A DNA stretch of 64,000 bases from Flavobacterium aerium (GCF_030766725.1 NZ_JARQWR010000003.1:364277-428276); one strand, 5' to 3'. Shown: positions 18,047 to 27,396, counted from the first letter of the stretch. A program made the numbers and translations. The notes: a model not told the origin generated them from the sequence alone.

Positions 18047-18925
18047 TTATTTTCCTTTATTAATTACTTCTCTCGCATTGTCATTTTTAGGATTTAGCTC
18101 TAACGATTTTTTATATGCTTTTATTCCAGCTTCTTTTTTCCCTAAAAGTAATAGACATTCTCCTAAACTATCAAACGTATTAAAGCTGTTTGGATACAAT
18201 TTAGTATTTAATGTAAATACCTCTAATGCTTCATTTTCTTTATTGGTATTCATCAGTTCATATCCAAAACTATTAAGTTCGTCCTCACTTATATTGTAGG
18301 TTGATTCTACACCTTTTTTGTTTTCTGTCTTGATTAATGTGATTGTCTGTTTTATGGAATTAGATTTTGAATAGAAACCTGAAATTGACATCAAATTCAT
18401 ATTGCGCTCCTTTTCAAGTTGTTCAGAAAGTGTTTCTACCCTGTAATATTTCCTTTCTTCATCAGTAACTTTTGTTGTATCAATGGTATATCGTTTCCAT
18501 TTGGCTTCTCCATTATATCGAACATATTGTGTTCCATAAATCTGAGGTTTCTCTCTCCTCATTAGGTCTCTATCAATCGCAGCGGCCAATAACCATTTGT
18601 TTATTGTTGAATCTAATTCAATTGCTTTTCTCATTTGACTTACCGCCATAGATGAAGCAAGAGTATCATTTCCATGTTGGAATATCATAGCCGAATTATA
18701 GTAATCTTTTCCTGTTACTACTTTTCCTGAACTAATGAGCTCATAGACTCTTTTCTCTCTTTCTTTATCTTGTTTGGACAAGATTATCCAATCAATATCT
18801 TTTACACTCCTTGAATTTTGGTCTTCATTATACATTTTTTGTAATTCACTATTATCTGTTTGTGAAAGTACAGTCCATGGAAAAAGACATAAAAACAGGA
18901 ATCTTATGAATATACTTGTTTGCAT
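18047..18925 (-). CDS. Secreted TPR protein
   Basis: A 292-aa protein with a signal peptide (about 1-21, ending VLSQ). The C-terminal part has tetratricopeptide-like repeats, for example NSFNTFDSLGECLLLLGKKE followed by a helix ending in LELNPKND, the classic TPR consensus. The central region is helical and includes a DUF6624-like segment (AAAIDRDLMRREKPQIYGTQY). Likely periplasmic and used for protein contacts; no enzymatic role is visible. Confidence 0.7.
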   Translation of the reverse strand: MQTSIFIRFLFLCLFPWTVLSQTDNSELQKMYNEDQNSRSVKDIDWIILSKQDKEREKRVYELISSGKVVTGKDYYNSAMIFQHGNDTLASSMAVSQMRKAIELDSTINKWLLAAAIDRDLMRREKPQIYGTQYVRYNGEAKWKRYTIDTTKVTDEERKYYRVETLSEQLEKERNMNLMSISGFYSKSNSIKQTITLIKTENKKGVESTYNISEDELNSFGYELMNTNKENEALEVFTLNTKLYPNSFNTFDSLGECLLLLGKKEAGIKAYKKSLELNPKNDNAREVINKGK

Positions 18926-18949
18926 AATGGCTAATTTATGAGTGTGATT

Positions 18950-19333
18950 TTATTTTAAAATAGTATCAAATTGTGGTTTGAAATAATTTGGCCCTTTCAT
19001 TACTTTTCCATCTTCACGATAAATTGGTTTTCCATCGGCTCCTAATTTACTCATATTACTGCGCTGAATTTCTTCAAAAACAGCCTCTATCTTATGTTGC
19101 AATCCATGTTCCAGTATTGTACCACATAATATGTATAGCATATCGCCTAAAGCGTCTGCAATTTCCACTACATCATTATTTTGTACTGCTTCTAGATATT
19201 CTTCATTTTCTTCCTTCATTAAATTATAACGAAGTAAATCTGTTGACTCTCCTAAAGTTCCTTTAATCTCATTGCTAACCCCTAATCCAAAAGCGGTGTG
19301 AAATTCTTTAACGGCATCCAGTTGTTTTTTCAT
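18950..19333 (-). CDS. MazG-like nucleotide pyrophosphohydrolase
   Basis: A 127-aa all-alpha NTP pyrophosphohydrolase-like protein. The metal-binding pattern EExxE (Glu41, Glu42, Glu45) followed by ExxD (Glu57, Asp60) matches the MazG/HisE/dUTPase-2 superfamily. Such enzymes hydrolyse noncanonical or excess NTPs or phosphoribosyl-ATP. The C-terminal segment (LGADGKPIYREDGKVMKGPNY) is typical of the phosphoribosyl-ATP pyrophosphohydrolase-like subgroup seen in phages and Bacteroidota, but no his genes are nearby, so a housecleaning role is more likely. Confidence 0.8.
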   Translation of the reverse strand: MKKQLDAVKEFHTAFGLGVSNEIKGTLGESTDLLRYNLMKEENEEYLEAVQNNDVVEIADALGDMLYILCGTILEHGLQHKIEAVFEEIQRSNMSKLGADGKPIYREDGKVMKGPNYFKPQFDTILK

Positions 19334-19394
19334 TTTATATTAAATTTGGCTGTGTTTTACGACTACAAAATACTGAAAATTACTAAACAATCCT

Positions 19395-19402
19395 TAATTT
19401 TG
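19395..19402 (+). promoter_or_regulatory. -7 promoter element of a small membrane protein gene
   Basis: TAATTTTG matches TAnnTTTG and ends 17 bases before the ATG at 19420. Confidence 0.5.
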
Positions 19403-19419
19403 CCTAAATTTTAAAAACT

Positions 19420-19605
19420 ATGTTTAGTTCTGGTCAATATACATTTGCAGGTTTTTTTATAATCGTATTTCTTGTTGCAATGATTTATTCTTACAGAAAA
19501 GATATTCGATTACATCGTAAATATTACAATAAAAATTATTGGGTATTACTCGGTTTTATACTTTTTCTTGGAATCTTATTTTTCATCAAATTGTATCATA
19601 AATAA
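19420..19605 (+). CDS. Small two-helix membrane protein
   Basis: A 61-aa protein with two hydrophobic helices (about 8-23 and 41-57) separated by a strongly basic loop (YRKDIRLHRKYYNKN). A -7 element precedes it by 17 bases. Topology and size are clear; function is unknown. It is 33 bases upstream of the amidotransferase-like gene and may be co-transcribed with it. Confidence 0.6.
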   Translation: MFSSGQYTFAGFFIIVFLVAMIYSYRKDIRLHRKYYNKNYWVLLGFILFLGILFFIKLYHK

Positions 19606-19638
19606 TTAAAAATATCTCATTATAAAATCCTTCAAATT

Positions 19639-20337
19639 ATGGTTTCAAAAATAGCGATTCTAGGTGATTTTAATCCTATACATTATACTTTACATGCACT
19701 AAATGATAGTACTAGAGCTGTACAAAAATCTCTAAATACAGAAATTCAATTTGACTGGATTTCTACAGATATTTTTAATCCTAAAATTGTCTTTGAAAAC
19801 AATAATTACAAAGGATTATGGATTGCTCCTGGTAGCCCTTATAAAGACATGGAGAATGTATTAAATACAATAGAATACGCCAGACAAAACAACATCCCTA
19901 CGTTCGGTAATTGTGGTGGATTCCAACATATGATTATTGAGTTTGCTCGAAATGCTTGTAAAATAACAAATGCAGATCATGAAGAAACATCAACAAATCA
20001 TGAAGATATTTTAATTAAAAAATTGTCTTGTTCTTTAAAAGGAGAACAGGAAAAGTTAGAAATTATTGATTTGGACAGCTTCCTTTTTAAAACATTAAGA
20101 CAAGAGCATTTAATAGGTCAATACTATTGCAGTTATGGCATCAATGAGAAGTATATAGACATATTAGAAAAAAATGGAATGGTATTCACTTCAAAATCAG
20201 AAGACAATCATTATCGTTCTTTTGAAATCAAATCACATCCTTTCTTTGTGGGCACCTTATTTCAACCTGCATTAACTTCGACAGATGATAAACCGAATCC
20301 TATTATTATTGAATTTATAAAAAAATGCATTCAATAA
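19639..20337 (+). CDS. CTP synthase C-terminal-like glutamine amidotransferase homologue
   Basis: A 232-aa class-I glutamine amidotransferase-like domain related to the C-terminal half of CTP synthase. The nucleophile elbow is GNCGGFQ with Cys92. At the position where CTP synthase has FHPE (catalytic His and Glu) this protein has FQPA (Gln209, Ala211) after SHPFFVGTL. The canonical triad is therefore incomplete. NCBI describes a related CTP synthase C-terminal-region family in which the Cys can be selenocysteine. Substrate and activity are unknown. A strong terminator follows. Confidence 0.75.
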   Translation: MVSKIAILGDFNPIHYTLHALNDSTRAVQKSLNTEIQFDWISTDIFNPKIVFENNNYKGLWIAPGSPYKDMENVLNTIEYARQNNIPTFGNCGGFQHMIIEFARNACKITNADHEETSTNHEDILIKKLSCSLKGEQEKLEIIDLDSFLFKTLRQEHLIGQYYCSYGINEKYIDILEKNGMVFTSKSEDNHYRSFEIKSHPFFVGTLFQPALTSTDDKPNPIIIEFIKKCIQ

Positions 20338-20348
20338 ACTTAGTATAA

Positions 20349-20378
20349 AAAAAGTCCCGATTACATCGGGACTTTTTG
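20349..20378. terminator. Bidirectional rho-independent terminator
   Basis: Stem AAAAGTCCCGAT / ATCGGGACTTTT with a TAC loop and T runs on both sides, between convergent genes. Confidence 0.9.
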
Positions 20379-20380
20379 TT

Positions 20381-22417
20381 TTAGTTTACATTCGGTAAGA
20401 AACTATAATTCTTAGAATAGTATAGCATCTGTTCTGCAAAATCTTTTGGTTGCGTTACTTCAATTGAAATAATCTCTCCTTTTTTATCCATTTTAGGAAC
20501 CAATACTGGATTAACAAATCCACTATAGGCTGCTGACTTGAATTTCTTATTACGCTCTAACACCTCAGCATGTAATTTCTGATCTACTTTCACACCGTAG
20601 TTCTCTACTAAAGCTTTACCTGCCTTGTAATCACCTTCTGATTTGATACGTTGTGTCTCCTTCAATAATTCTCCGAATAACTCATGTAACTTTTCATAGT
20701 TTGTGATATTGTAATACGTCTTTCCATCGCGTGTTATTTTCTCAATAACATTGTCTTTTTTGCCTTTTTCAAATACCCAAGCACTTACCCATTGACGGTT
20801 TCTCATATGTGCTTCTTCAATATTATCTCCAAGATTTAGACGAACTAATTGCGTCATTAATCCATTACGGATGTAACCATCATAGGCTGCGGTTCCTACT
20901 TTTTTCCAATCATCAACTAATCCTAATTCTTGTAATTTTGGATTGTACAAATAGTAAAGTCCTACCAAATCGGCTCTACCTTCTTCCAAAGTTGAAGCAT
21001 AGCTTTTTAATGTTTCTTTTGGTGTTCCTACACCTGGATTAATTTGTCCAGAAGCATGACCCACCACTTCATGTAATGCAGTATGCAATTTATCTGCGAT
21101 TTCTCCATATTTTTCTTCTAAAGCTATTTCTTCAGCGTCGTTTGCAAATTCTTTCAACTTATCTGTACCACCTGCATGGTTGTAAGCATCAATGATATTT
21201 CCTAATGAAACAGATTTTGAACCATGTTCTGCACGAATCCAATCGGCATTTGGTAAGTTCACTCCTATTGGAGTACTTGGAGACGAATCTCCTGATTCAC
21301 CGGCTACAACAACTGTTTTGTACGATACTCCTACAACACTTTTCTTTTTATGGGCTGGCATTAACGGTGAATTATCTTCAAACCATTGTGCGCTTTTAGA
21401 AATTACTTCCATTTTTGCCGACATATCAAAGTCTTTGATTTGTACCACACCTTCATAGGATCCTCTATATCCTAATGGATCGTTGTATACTTCAATAAAT
21501 CCATTGATGTAATCAATATTCCCTTCTGTAGCTTGCAACCAAGCGATATTGTAATCATCCCAAGTTTGTAAACTTCCCGTTTTATAGAAGCTAATCAATA
21601 ATGCTAAAGCATCGCCTTGTTTTTTATTTTCTGCAACACCTTGTGCTTTCTCTAACCAAAAAATAATCTTATCGATTGCTGCACCATACATTCCGCCACT
21701 TTTCCATACTTTTTCTTCTAATTGTCCTTGTGCATTACGAACTAATTTAGAATTTAAACCATAGGAATGTGGTTTCTTTGGATCTGGGCTTGTCATTTTA
21801 GCATAGAATGCCTCTGCTTCTTTTTCTGTAATTCCTTTATCATAAAAATTTACAGCAGAACCTTTTAACAATCCTTTTGCTTCATCCAAATTCACTTTTT
21901 TTGCATCTTCATTATTAAATAATACTGCTGCAATTTCTGGTGCCAAAGTAGTTTTAGTTTCCTCCAGTAGCGTTTTGAAATATTCTGGTGTAAAATCTGG
22001 TTTGATTTTATCATTTGAATAGTGATGATGGATTCCATTTGAAAACCATACTCTTTTTAAATAAATTTCAAAATTCTTCCAATCTGTTGTTGATTTATCT
22101 CCTTTGTAGTTTTGATAAATATTTTCCAACGCTTTACGTATAGTCAGGTTGTGCTTATAGTTCTGATCCCAAAACATATCACGTCCAGACATTCCAGCTT
22201 GCGTCAAATAATAAACAAGTTGTTGTTCTTTCAAGGTTAAATTTTCCCATCCAGCTACCTGATAGCGCAATACTTTAATATCAGCAAATTGCTCTACCAC
22301 ATACTCAAAAGGTTTTTCTTCTTTCTTCAACGTTTCTTTTTCGCTTTTTTTCTCCTGATTACAAGCAAAAAATGTAGTACTTAACAGGACAATTCCTGCC
22401 ATTTGGTGTAATTTCAT
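20381..22417 (-). CDS. Dipeptidyl-peptidase III family (M49) lipoprotein
   Basis: A 678-aa zinc peptidase from the ATG at 22417 (the longer frame to 22462 adds 15 residues in front of the signal). A lipoprotein signal ends with the lipobox FFAC (Cys19). The M49 zinc motif HEVVGH lies at 449-454 and the second motif EEGRAD at 478-483 supplies the third ligand, matching HELLGH and EECRAE of characterised DPP III. The enzyme removes dipeptides from the N-termini of short peptides; surface or periplasmic anchoring implies a role in peptide nutrition. Confidence 0.9.
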   Translation of the reverse strand: MKLHQMAGIVLLSTTFFACNQEKKSEKETLKKEEKPFEYVVEQFADIKVLRYQVAGWENLTLKEQQLVYYLTQAGMSGRDMFWDQNYKHNLTIRKALENIYQNYKGDKSTTDWKNFEIYLKRVWFSNGIHHHYSNDKIKPDFTPEYFKTLLEETKTTLAPEIAAVLFNNEDAKKVNLDEAKGLLKGSAVNFYDKGITEKEAEAFYAKMTSPDPKKPHSYGLNSKLVRNAQGQLEEKVWKSGGMYGAAIDKIIFWLEKAQGVAENKKQGDALALLISFYKTGSLQTWDDYNIAWLQATEGNIDYINGFIEVYNDPLGYRGSYEGVVQIKDFDMSAKMEVISKSAQWFEDNSPLMPAHKKKSVVGVSYKTVVVAGESGDSSPSTPIGVNLPNADWIRAEHGSKSVSLGNIIDAYNHAGGTDKLKEFANDAEEIALEEKYGEIADKLHTALHEVVGHASGQINPGVGTPKETLKSYASTLEEGRADLVGLYYLYNPKLQELGLVDDWKKVGTAAYDGYIRNGLMTQLVRLNLGDNIEEAHMRNRQWVSAWVFEKGKKDNVIEKITRDGKTYYNITNYEKLHELFGELLKETQRIKSEGDYKAGKALVENYGVKVDQKLHAEVLERNKKFKSAAYSGFVNPVLVPKMDKKGEIISIEVTQPKDFAEQMLYYSKNYSFLPNVN

Positions 22418-22563
22418 TAATTTATAATTTTTTAGGGTTATTAAAATATCATATAATTTCATCGAAAAAGATTGTACTATTTTTACGATAGATAAATCTT
22501 AACGTTTATTTCTTCGAAATTAGGAAATATTTAAGTAAACAGCGCGATTATCAATTAAATTTA

Positions 22564-22571
22564 TAACTTTG
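22564..22571 (+). promoter_or_regulatory. -7 promoter element of the SRPBCC gene
   Basis: TAACTTTG, a perfect TAnnTTTG match, 28 bases before the ATG at 22600. Confidence 0.6.
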
Positions 22572-22599
22572 TTTTCTCAAACCTAACCAAGTTTTTTTT

Positions 22600-23688
22600 A
22601 TGAAAATTGCAAAATATATTTTCTTACTTCTTCTTCTAGCAATAATTGCTTTTTCTGTTTATGTGGCAACACAAAAGGGAGATTTTAATATTGAAAGAAG
22701 CCGAATCATCAATGCTCCAAGATCTTTTTTATTCAGTTATGTAAACGAATATAAAAACTGGGAGAAATGGGGAACTTGGCAGCAAGAGGATCCAACTATA
22801 AAATACACGTATCCAGAAAAGACTTCTGGTGTTGGTGGTTCTTATACTTGGATTGGAAAAGATGGGAATGGTAAAATGGAAACGGTTTTCAATAAAGTAA
22901 ACGATTCTATTGCGCAACGTATCTATTTAAAAGATATTCCTTCTGATGTGTATTGGAAATTCAAAGATACTGTAGGAGGGACAAAAGTTACTTGGGGAAT
23001 GAAAGGTGAAATGGGCTTTATGTGGAAGGCTTATGCAATACTAAGTGGTGGTGTCGATAAGATGATAGGACCGATGTATGAAAAAGGTTTGGATAACTTA
23101 AGTACTGTAATCGCTAATGAATTGAGTAATTTCAATATTCAGGTAAATGGTCTTACCCTAAAAGGTGGTGGATTCTACCTACAACAAACAGCTTCCTGCA
23201 ACATCCCTGATCTTGATAGTAAGATGGATCCTATGTTAGTGAATATTATCAATTTCTTTAAAGAAAATAAAATTCCAACGGCTGGTGCTCCATTTAGTAT
23301 TTATCATGTATATGATACTAAAAATAATGCCGTTACTTTCTCTGTTGCAATTCCTATTGTAGAGCAGATATTCACCACACCGGGTAGTGATTACACAACG
23401 GGTGAATTAATGGAATTCCAAGCTTTAAAAACGACTTTAAAAGGGGATTATTCTCATATTCAAGCGGCATGGGATAAAGCAAATGAATACATGACTAAAA
23501 ATAACCTAGAAGAAGTTCCTGGTGGTAAGTTCTTAGAGGTATACATTAAAGGTCCATCGGATACAACTAGTCCATCGGAATGGATTACAGAAATATATAT
23601 TCCAGTACGTGAAAAAATTGCAACTCCGCCACCTGTGGTACCTGTTGTACCAAAAGTAAAAATTACACCACCGGCTGTAACTGAATAA
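22600..23688 (+). CDS. Membrane-anchored SRPBCC plus GyrI-like domain protein
   Basis: A 362-aa protein with one N-terminal membrane helix (about 4-22), an SRPBCC/polyketide-cyclase-like hydrophobic-cavity domain (about 30-175; the opening ERSRIINAPRSFLFSYVNEYKNW is split here as IINAPRSFLF and YVNEYKNWEKWG) and a C-terminal GyrI/SOUL-type ligand-binding domain (about 185-335). Both domains bind small ligands in relatives. A proline-rich tail (PPPVVPVVPKVKITPP) follows. No catalytic residues are recognisable. A terminator is at 23691-23724. Confidence 0.78.
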   Translation: MKIAKYIFLLLLLAIIAFSVYVATQKGDFNIERSRIINAPRSFLFSYVNEYKNWEKWGTWQQEDPTIKYTYPEKTSGVGGSYTWIGKDGNGKMETVFNKVNDSIAQRIYLKDIPSDVYWKFKDTVGGTKVTWGMKGEMGFMWKAYAILSGGVDKMIGPMYEKGLDNLSTVIANELSNFNIQVNGLTLKGGGFYLQQTASCNIPDLDSKMDPMLVNIINFFKENKIPTAGAPFSIYHVYDTKNNAVTFSVAIPIVEQIFTTPGSDYTTGELMEFQALKTTLKGDYSHIQAAWDKANEYMTKNNLEEVPGGKFLEVYIKGPSDTTSPSEWITEIYIPVREKIATPPPVVPVVPKVKITPPAVTE

Positions 23689-23690
23689 AT

Positions 23691-23724
23691 AAAAAAAGTC
23701 CCGATATAATTCGGGACTTTTTTT
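23691..23724. terminator. Bidirectional rho-independent terminator
   Basis: Stem AAAAAAAGTCCCGA / TCGGGACTTTTTTT with a six-base loop between convergent genes. Its GTCCCGA core resembles the terminator at 20349-20378. Confidence 0.9.
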
Positions 23725-23730
23725 ATGTTT

Positions 23731-24444
23731 TTATTTTAATAAGTGTCGGATAACTGTTTCGGCTGCATGTAATCCAAAAAGTCCCGGCATATAACTGTTT
23801 GTTCCGTAAAAAGATTTCTTGAAATTCTTCCCATCTGTTACTTTCAAACTGCTTGAATCCTGAATCTCTGATGAAAACACAACTTTAATTCCTTTATCTA
23901 TTTTAACTTCTTTTAAGCGTTTTTTAATTGCTTTGGCTAAAAAGCAGTTTTTTGTGTTTCTAATGTCTGCTACTTTCACCTTACTCGCTTCCATTTTGCC
24001 ACCGGCACCCATACTACTGATTATCTTTACTTTTTTGCGTTTTGATGCAATAATCAAATTTAATTTGGGTGTAACACTATCAATACAATCCATTACGTAA
24101 TCAAATTCATTGGAAACGATTTCAAAAGCACGTTCAGGAGATAGAAATTCTTTGATTCTTGTGAGGTTTAATTCTGGATTAATATCCATCAATCGATCAC
24201 CTACTACTTCAATTTTAGGCATTCCTACAGTAGAGTGTAATGCCGGTAATTGTCTATTAATATTCGTAATATCCACTTCATCTCCATCTACAATGGTAAT
24301 ATTCCCTACTCCTGCACGGGCGATAAACTCTGCTGCAAACGATCCTACTCCGCCTACTCCTACAATAAGTACTTTTGCATTTTTTAATTTCTCTAACCCT
24401 TCTGGTTTAAATAATAGTTCTGCTCTTTCAGTCCACACTGCCAT
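23731..24444 (-). CDS. tcdA: tRNA threonylcarbamoyladenosine dehydratase
   Basis: A 237-aa ThiF/E1-like enzyme that cyclises t6A37 of tRNA to ct6A using ATP. The nucleotide loop is VGVGGVGS (Gly29-Gly34), followed by the DGDEVDITNINRQ motif that binds ATP and marks the TcdA (CsdL) branch. No catalytic Cys-rich extension is present. Its start overlaps the end of the TatD gene by 17 bases, so translation is coupled. Confidence 0.88.
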   Translation of the reverse strand: MAVWTERAELLFKPEGLEKLKNAKVLIVGVGGVGSFAAEFIARAGVGNITIVDGDEVDITNINRQLPALHSTVGMPKIEVVGDRLMDINPELNLTRIKEFLSPERAFEIVSNEFDYVMDCIDSVTPKLNLIIASKRKKVKIISSMGAGGKMEASKVKVADIRNTKNCFLAKAIKKRLKEVKIDKGIKVVFSSEIQDSSSLKVTDGKNFKKSFYGTNSYMPGLFGLHAAETVIRHLLK

Positions 24445-25087
24445 TCTTAAAAACTGTATTAAAATTAGTTGTAATTATTTGTTCAAGCTTTTCTAGCTCT
24501 ATTTTTTTATAATATGCCGCCAGTGCATATACTTGTTCTATTGTTTCTTCTATTGTATCGGTTTCTAAAAAAATCTTATTCTCTGGTACCGCCGTAAATA
24601 CCGTTTCTAATGCTGGATTTCGCAATAAATATTTTCCAAAGGATAAGTAGAATCCGTTTTTTATTAATTGTTGTGCAACTGTTTTATTTTTAGAAAATCC
24701 ATGGATAATCATCGGTACAGTTGTGTTTGTATTCTTTCTACAGGCAATCACTTCCTGAAATGCTTTTACACAATGTATAATTACTGGTTTATTATAACCT
24801 TGTGCCAATAGCAATTGTTTTTCAAATACTTCTACTTGCAAAGAAAAGGGCACTTCAATGCGTTTATCCAATCCACATTCTCCTAAGGCTAAGCAATTTG
24901 GTTGTTGCAACTGCTCTTCAATAATAATCAGTTCCTGCGCAATATTCTCTTCTTTTATATACCACGGATGGATTCCTACTGAATAGAAAGGAATTGTAAC
25001 ATCAAGTTCTAAAGGATATTGATTTACAACATCCAGTACATGGTCTCGATTACTCCCTACATGTGTATGTAAATTATAATATTGCAT
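24428..25087 (-). CDS. TatD-family metal-dependent hydrolase
   Basis: A 219-aa TIM-barrel hydrolase. Metal-binding HTH at the start (YNLHTHVGSN), GECGLDKR with the conserved Glu, IIHCVKA and a late FLETDT correspond to the TatD/YcfH motifs. Members are 3'-5' exonucleases or D-aminoacyl-tRNA deacylase-like hydrolases. The protein is shorter than typical TatD (about 260 aa), mainly in loops. It shares one base with the upstream DUF1684 gene and overlaps tcdA, forming a tight three-gene operon. Confidence 0.85.
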   Translation of the reverse strand: MQYYNLHTHVGSNRDHVLDVVNQYPLELDVTIPFYSVGIHPWYIKEENIAQELIIIEEQLQQPNCLALGECGLDKRIEVPFSLQVEVFEKQLLLAQGYNKPVIIHCVKAFQEVIACRKNTNTTVPMIIHGFSKNKTVAQQLIKNGFYLSFGKYLLRNPALETVFTAVPENKIFLETDTIEETIEQVYALAAYYKKIELEKLEQIITTNFNTVFKNGSVD

Positions 25088-25689
25088 TACTCATGGAATT
25101 TCTTTACTCCTGCTTTTACTTCAATTTTCATATCGTTTTCTGCTGGAGGAATTGGGCAAGAATATTTCTCATTGTAAGCACAATAAGGATTGTATGCTGC
25201 ATTAAAATCTATAGTAATTGTAGCACCCGTCGGAATTTTCAAATCGACATAACGACCTCCGCCATAACTTTCTACACCAGATGTGAAATCAGTGAATGGT
25301 AAGAATAAATCGTCTTTGTATTTTTTAATTTTCATTAAATCTAAACTCTGATAGATATTCAGTTTAAACTTTTGTCCTTCTAATTCAAAATGAGCTTCTC
25401 CATACTTTACATACATCGGTTTTCGATCTGTAGTCGTTGGCATTTGAAATGGTTTTTCGTCAGCTGTTCGTACAAATTGAGCTGTCACTTTATAGGTATC
25501 ATTAATAGCAAAAAAATCTAAACTTTTAAAATGCTCAAAGTCTTCCTCCTTTAGTGGAGATTTCTTTCGATCTGCATATTCTTCATTTAATTCTTTCTGA
25601 TATTGCGCAGAAGATTTTTCTTTTACTTGCCCTTGTCCACAAGCTGAAAGGCTCAACACTAAACATAGTGCAATTAAAAACTTTGACAT
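25087..25689 (-). CDS. DUF1684 domain lipoprotein
   Basis: A 200-aa protein with a lipoprotein signal (LSLSACGQGQ, lipobox Cys17). The DUF1684 domain fills the rest: LDFFAINDTYKVTAQF, FLPFTDFTSGVESYGGGRY and the conserved end NPYCAYNEKYSCPIPPAEN. The invariant Tyr/Gly/Asp-rich motifs are intact, but the activity of this family is unknown. First gene of the operon with tatD and tcdA. Confidence 0.85.
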   Translation of the reverse strand: MSKFLIALCLVLSLSACGQGQVKEKSSAQYQKELNEEYADRKKSPLKEEDFEHFKSLDFFAINDTYKVTAQFVRTADEKPFQMPTTTDRKPMYVKYGEAHFELEGQKFKLNIYQSLDLMKIKKYKDDLFLPFTDFTSGVESYGGGRYVDLKIPTGATITIDFNAAYNPYCAYNEKYSCPIPPAENDMKIEVKAGVKKFHE

Positions 25690-25819
25690 TGTTTTTTCTT
25701 TTTTGCAAAGATATTATTTAAAAGCAGAAATATGCAAAATGCCGTAAAGCGTTTTGATTAAAGGATATTTTAAGCTATTTGAGATATGATATGATGAATG
25801 GTATTTTTTTTTATATTAT

Positions 25820-26899
25820 TTATTTTAAAAAAATTGCCAAACCATCGGAACTACCGTCTTGTTCACCCAAATGTGTGGCTACACCATTTTTCCAATAGGT
25901 TACAAAATTATCTTCGGTACCTGCAATATAAACGCTACCTCCTGATAAGGCAATACCATTTGCTATAGATTTTTTCGTCTTATCGGTAAGATCTGCCATT
26001 TTACCATTTCTCCAAAATACGGCTGTATTCCCCATATTTTGTCCATTGACTTCATTCCTTCGATAACCAACGACATAAACATTCTCACCTGAAACAGCAA
26101 TACCCGTTGCAAAGTTGTGACTCGTGCCATCTGTCAATGGTACAGCTACACCATTTCTCCAGTATTTAGCAATAGTCTTACTACCACCATCGGTTGTCAT
26201 CCCTTCAAATCCAACAACATACACAACGTTATTTACCACAGTTATTCCATAAGCAGCAGCAGATTTAGTCCCATCGGTCAGCGGTACAGCTACTCCATTT
26301 TTCCAATATTTGGCTACATTCCTACTTCCATTAAATTCACTTCCAGCAACATATACATCATTACCTACTACTACAATTCCATTTGTATTGGTATGATGCC
26401 CTGTAGTGCCATCGGAAAGATCGGTAGATACTCCATTTTTCCACAATTTACCCACTTTAGTACCTACACTATTGGGTACTGCTCCAGAAACATACACATC
26501 ATTACCATTTACAACAATAGCACCGGTTAGCGAATTACTGACATCGCCAATAATAAGTTGTGTACTCACTCCATTTTTCCAATACTGTAACTTTCTCCCT
26601 CCAAGAATATCTTCCCAGCCAGCTACATACACATCATTGCCTACTACCTTAATGCTTGTAGCATGTCCGTCAGTGTTACTAGTAAGATTGGTTACGATAC
26701 CATTCTTCCAATACTTGGGTTTCCTGCTTTGATAGCCCGTTACATAAATTTCTGATACAGCTATTTCCGGTTCGATTGGTTCAAAAATAGACGCTGTAGG
26801 ATCTGTAGGGTCTATGGGATTGGAATCATCTTTATTACAAGCAGTCATACTTACTACTAATACTGTTATGACGATAATTAAACGATAGTTTATTTTCAT
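25820..26899 (-). CDS. Lipoprotein with repeated YWKNG beta-propeller-like units
   Basis: A 359-aa protein with a lipoprotein signal (VSMTACNKDDSN). The mature part consists of about seven repeats of 40-45 residues, each with VYVAG or VYVVG, a variable loop, then YWKNGV and LTDGT. One repeat per blade suggests a beta-propeller at the cell surface. The family looks like a Bacteroidota relative of Kelch-type proteins; no ligand is known. The repeats are diverged at the DNA level. Confidence 0.7.
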   Translation of the reverse strand: MKINYRLIIVITVLVVSMTACNKDDSNPIDPTDPTASIFEPIEPEIAVSEIYVTGYQSRKPKYWKNGIVTNLTSNTDGHATSIKVVGNDVYVAGWEDILGGRKLQYWKNGVSTQLIIGDVSNSLTGAIVVNGNDVYVSGAVPNSVGTKVGKLWKNGVSTDLSDGTTGHHTNTNGIVVVGNDVYVAGSEFNGSRNVAKYWKNGVAVPLTDGTKSAAAYGITVVNNVVYVVGFEGMTTDGGSKTIAKYWRNGVAVPLTDGTSHNFATGIAVSGENVYVVGYRRNEVNGQNMGNTAVFWRNGKMADLTDKTKKSIANGIALSGGSVYIAGTEDNFVTYWKNGVATHLGEQDGSSDGLAIFLK

Positions 26900-27055
26900 A
26901 TTTTCTTCTATTGGTTAATCATTCTGTTTTTTTTCCGATAAGATGTAATCGATTTAAACTCTACCACTTCCTTCTTCATAATGGGATTACTCTTTTCTTT
27001 TTAACTTAACTTCCTGTTTATTTTGTTTTCAGGATTAGGTCTAACTATCAGATTA

Positions 27056-27262
27056 TCAATCGAATTTACCACTATAATAAGTGATAACCAAAAAAGAGTT
27101 ATCAATTCCTACAATTTTACCTTCTTCATTTTGTTCCCAAAAATCATTTAAATTGTATTCTTTTAGTGTATTAATGTTGCATTTGACCTTTTATTTTACA
27201 TTGTAATTACTCCAGATTTCAGGGAAATAACTTTCCGTTTCGCTTAGCCAAATTATCGCCTC
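27056..27262 (-). pseudogene. Remnant of an unidentified protein gene
   Basis: On the minus strand a frame reads EAIIWLSETESYFPEIWSN, then one in-frame TAA (near 27192), then continues VKCNINTLKEYNLNDFWEQN and ends SFLVITYYSGKFD before TGA at 27056-27058. The composition on both sides of the stop is protein-like and no start codon precedes it, so it looks like the 3' end of a decayed gene. I do not recognise the family. Confidence 0.4.
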
Positions 27263-27337
27263 TCAATTAGGAAACACAATCTATATAACTCATTTTAAAT
27301 ACATTTTATTTTAAAAAAATATTACGTTCAAAAATAA

Positions 27338-27366
27338 TTGCTATCTCGTTTCACTTCGTAACTTTG
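27338..27366 (+). promoter_or_regulatory. Promoter of the MFS transporter gene
   Basis: -33 TTG at 27338-27340, 18-base spacer, -7 TAACTTTG at 27359-27366. The ATG at 27397 lies 30 bases downstream. A TTG inside the -7 element is not the start codon. Confidence 0.75.
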
Positions 27367-27396
27367 TATAATTCGGTTATTATAATCCTTTCCCCT

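Larger units (their letters stand above)
26900..27396. other. Intergenic region with a gene remnant and the MFS promoter
   Basis: About 500 bases between the propeller lipoprotein gene (minus) and the MFS gene (plus). It contains a decayed reading frame at 27056-27262 (minus) and a well-formed promoter at 27338-27366 (plus). I see nothing else in it. Confidence 0.5.
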
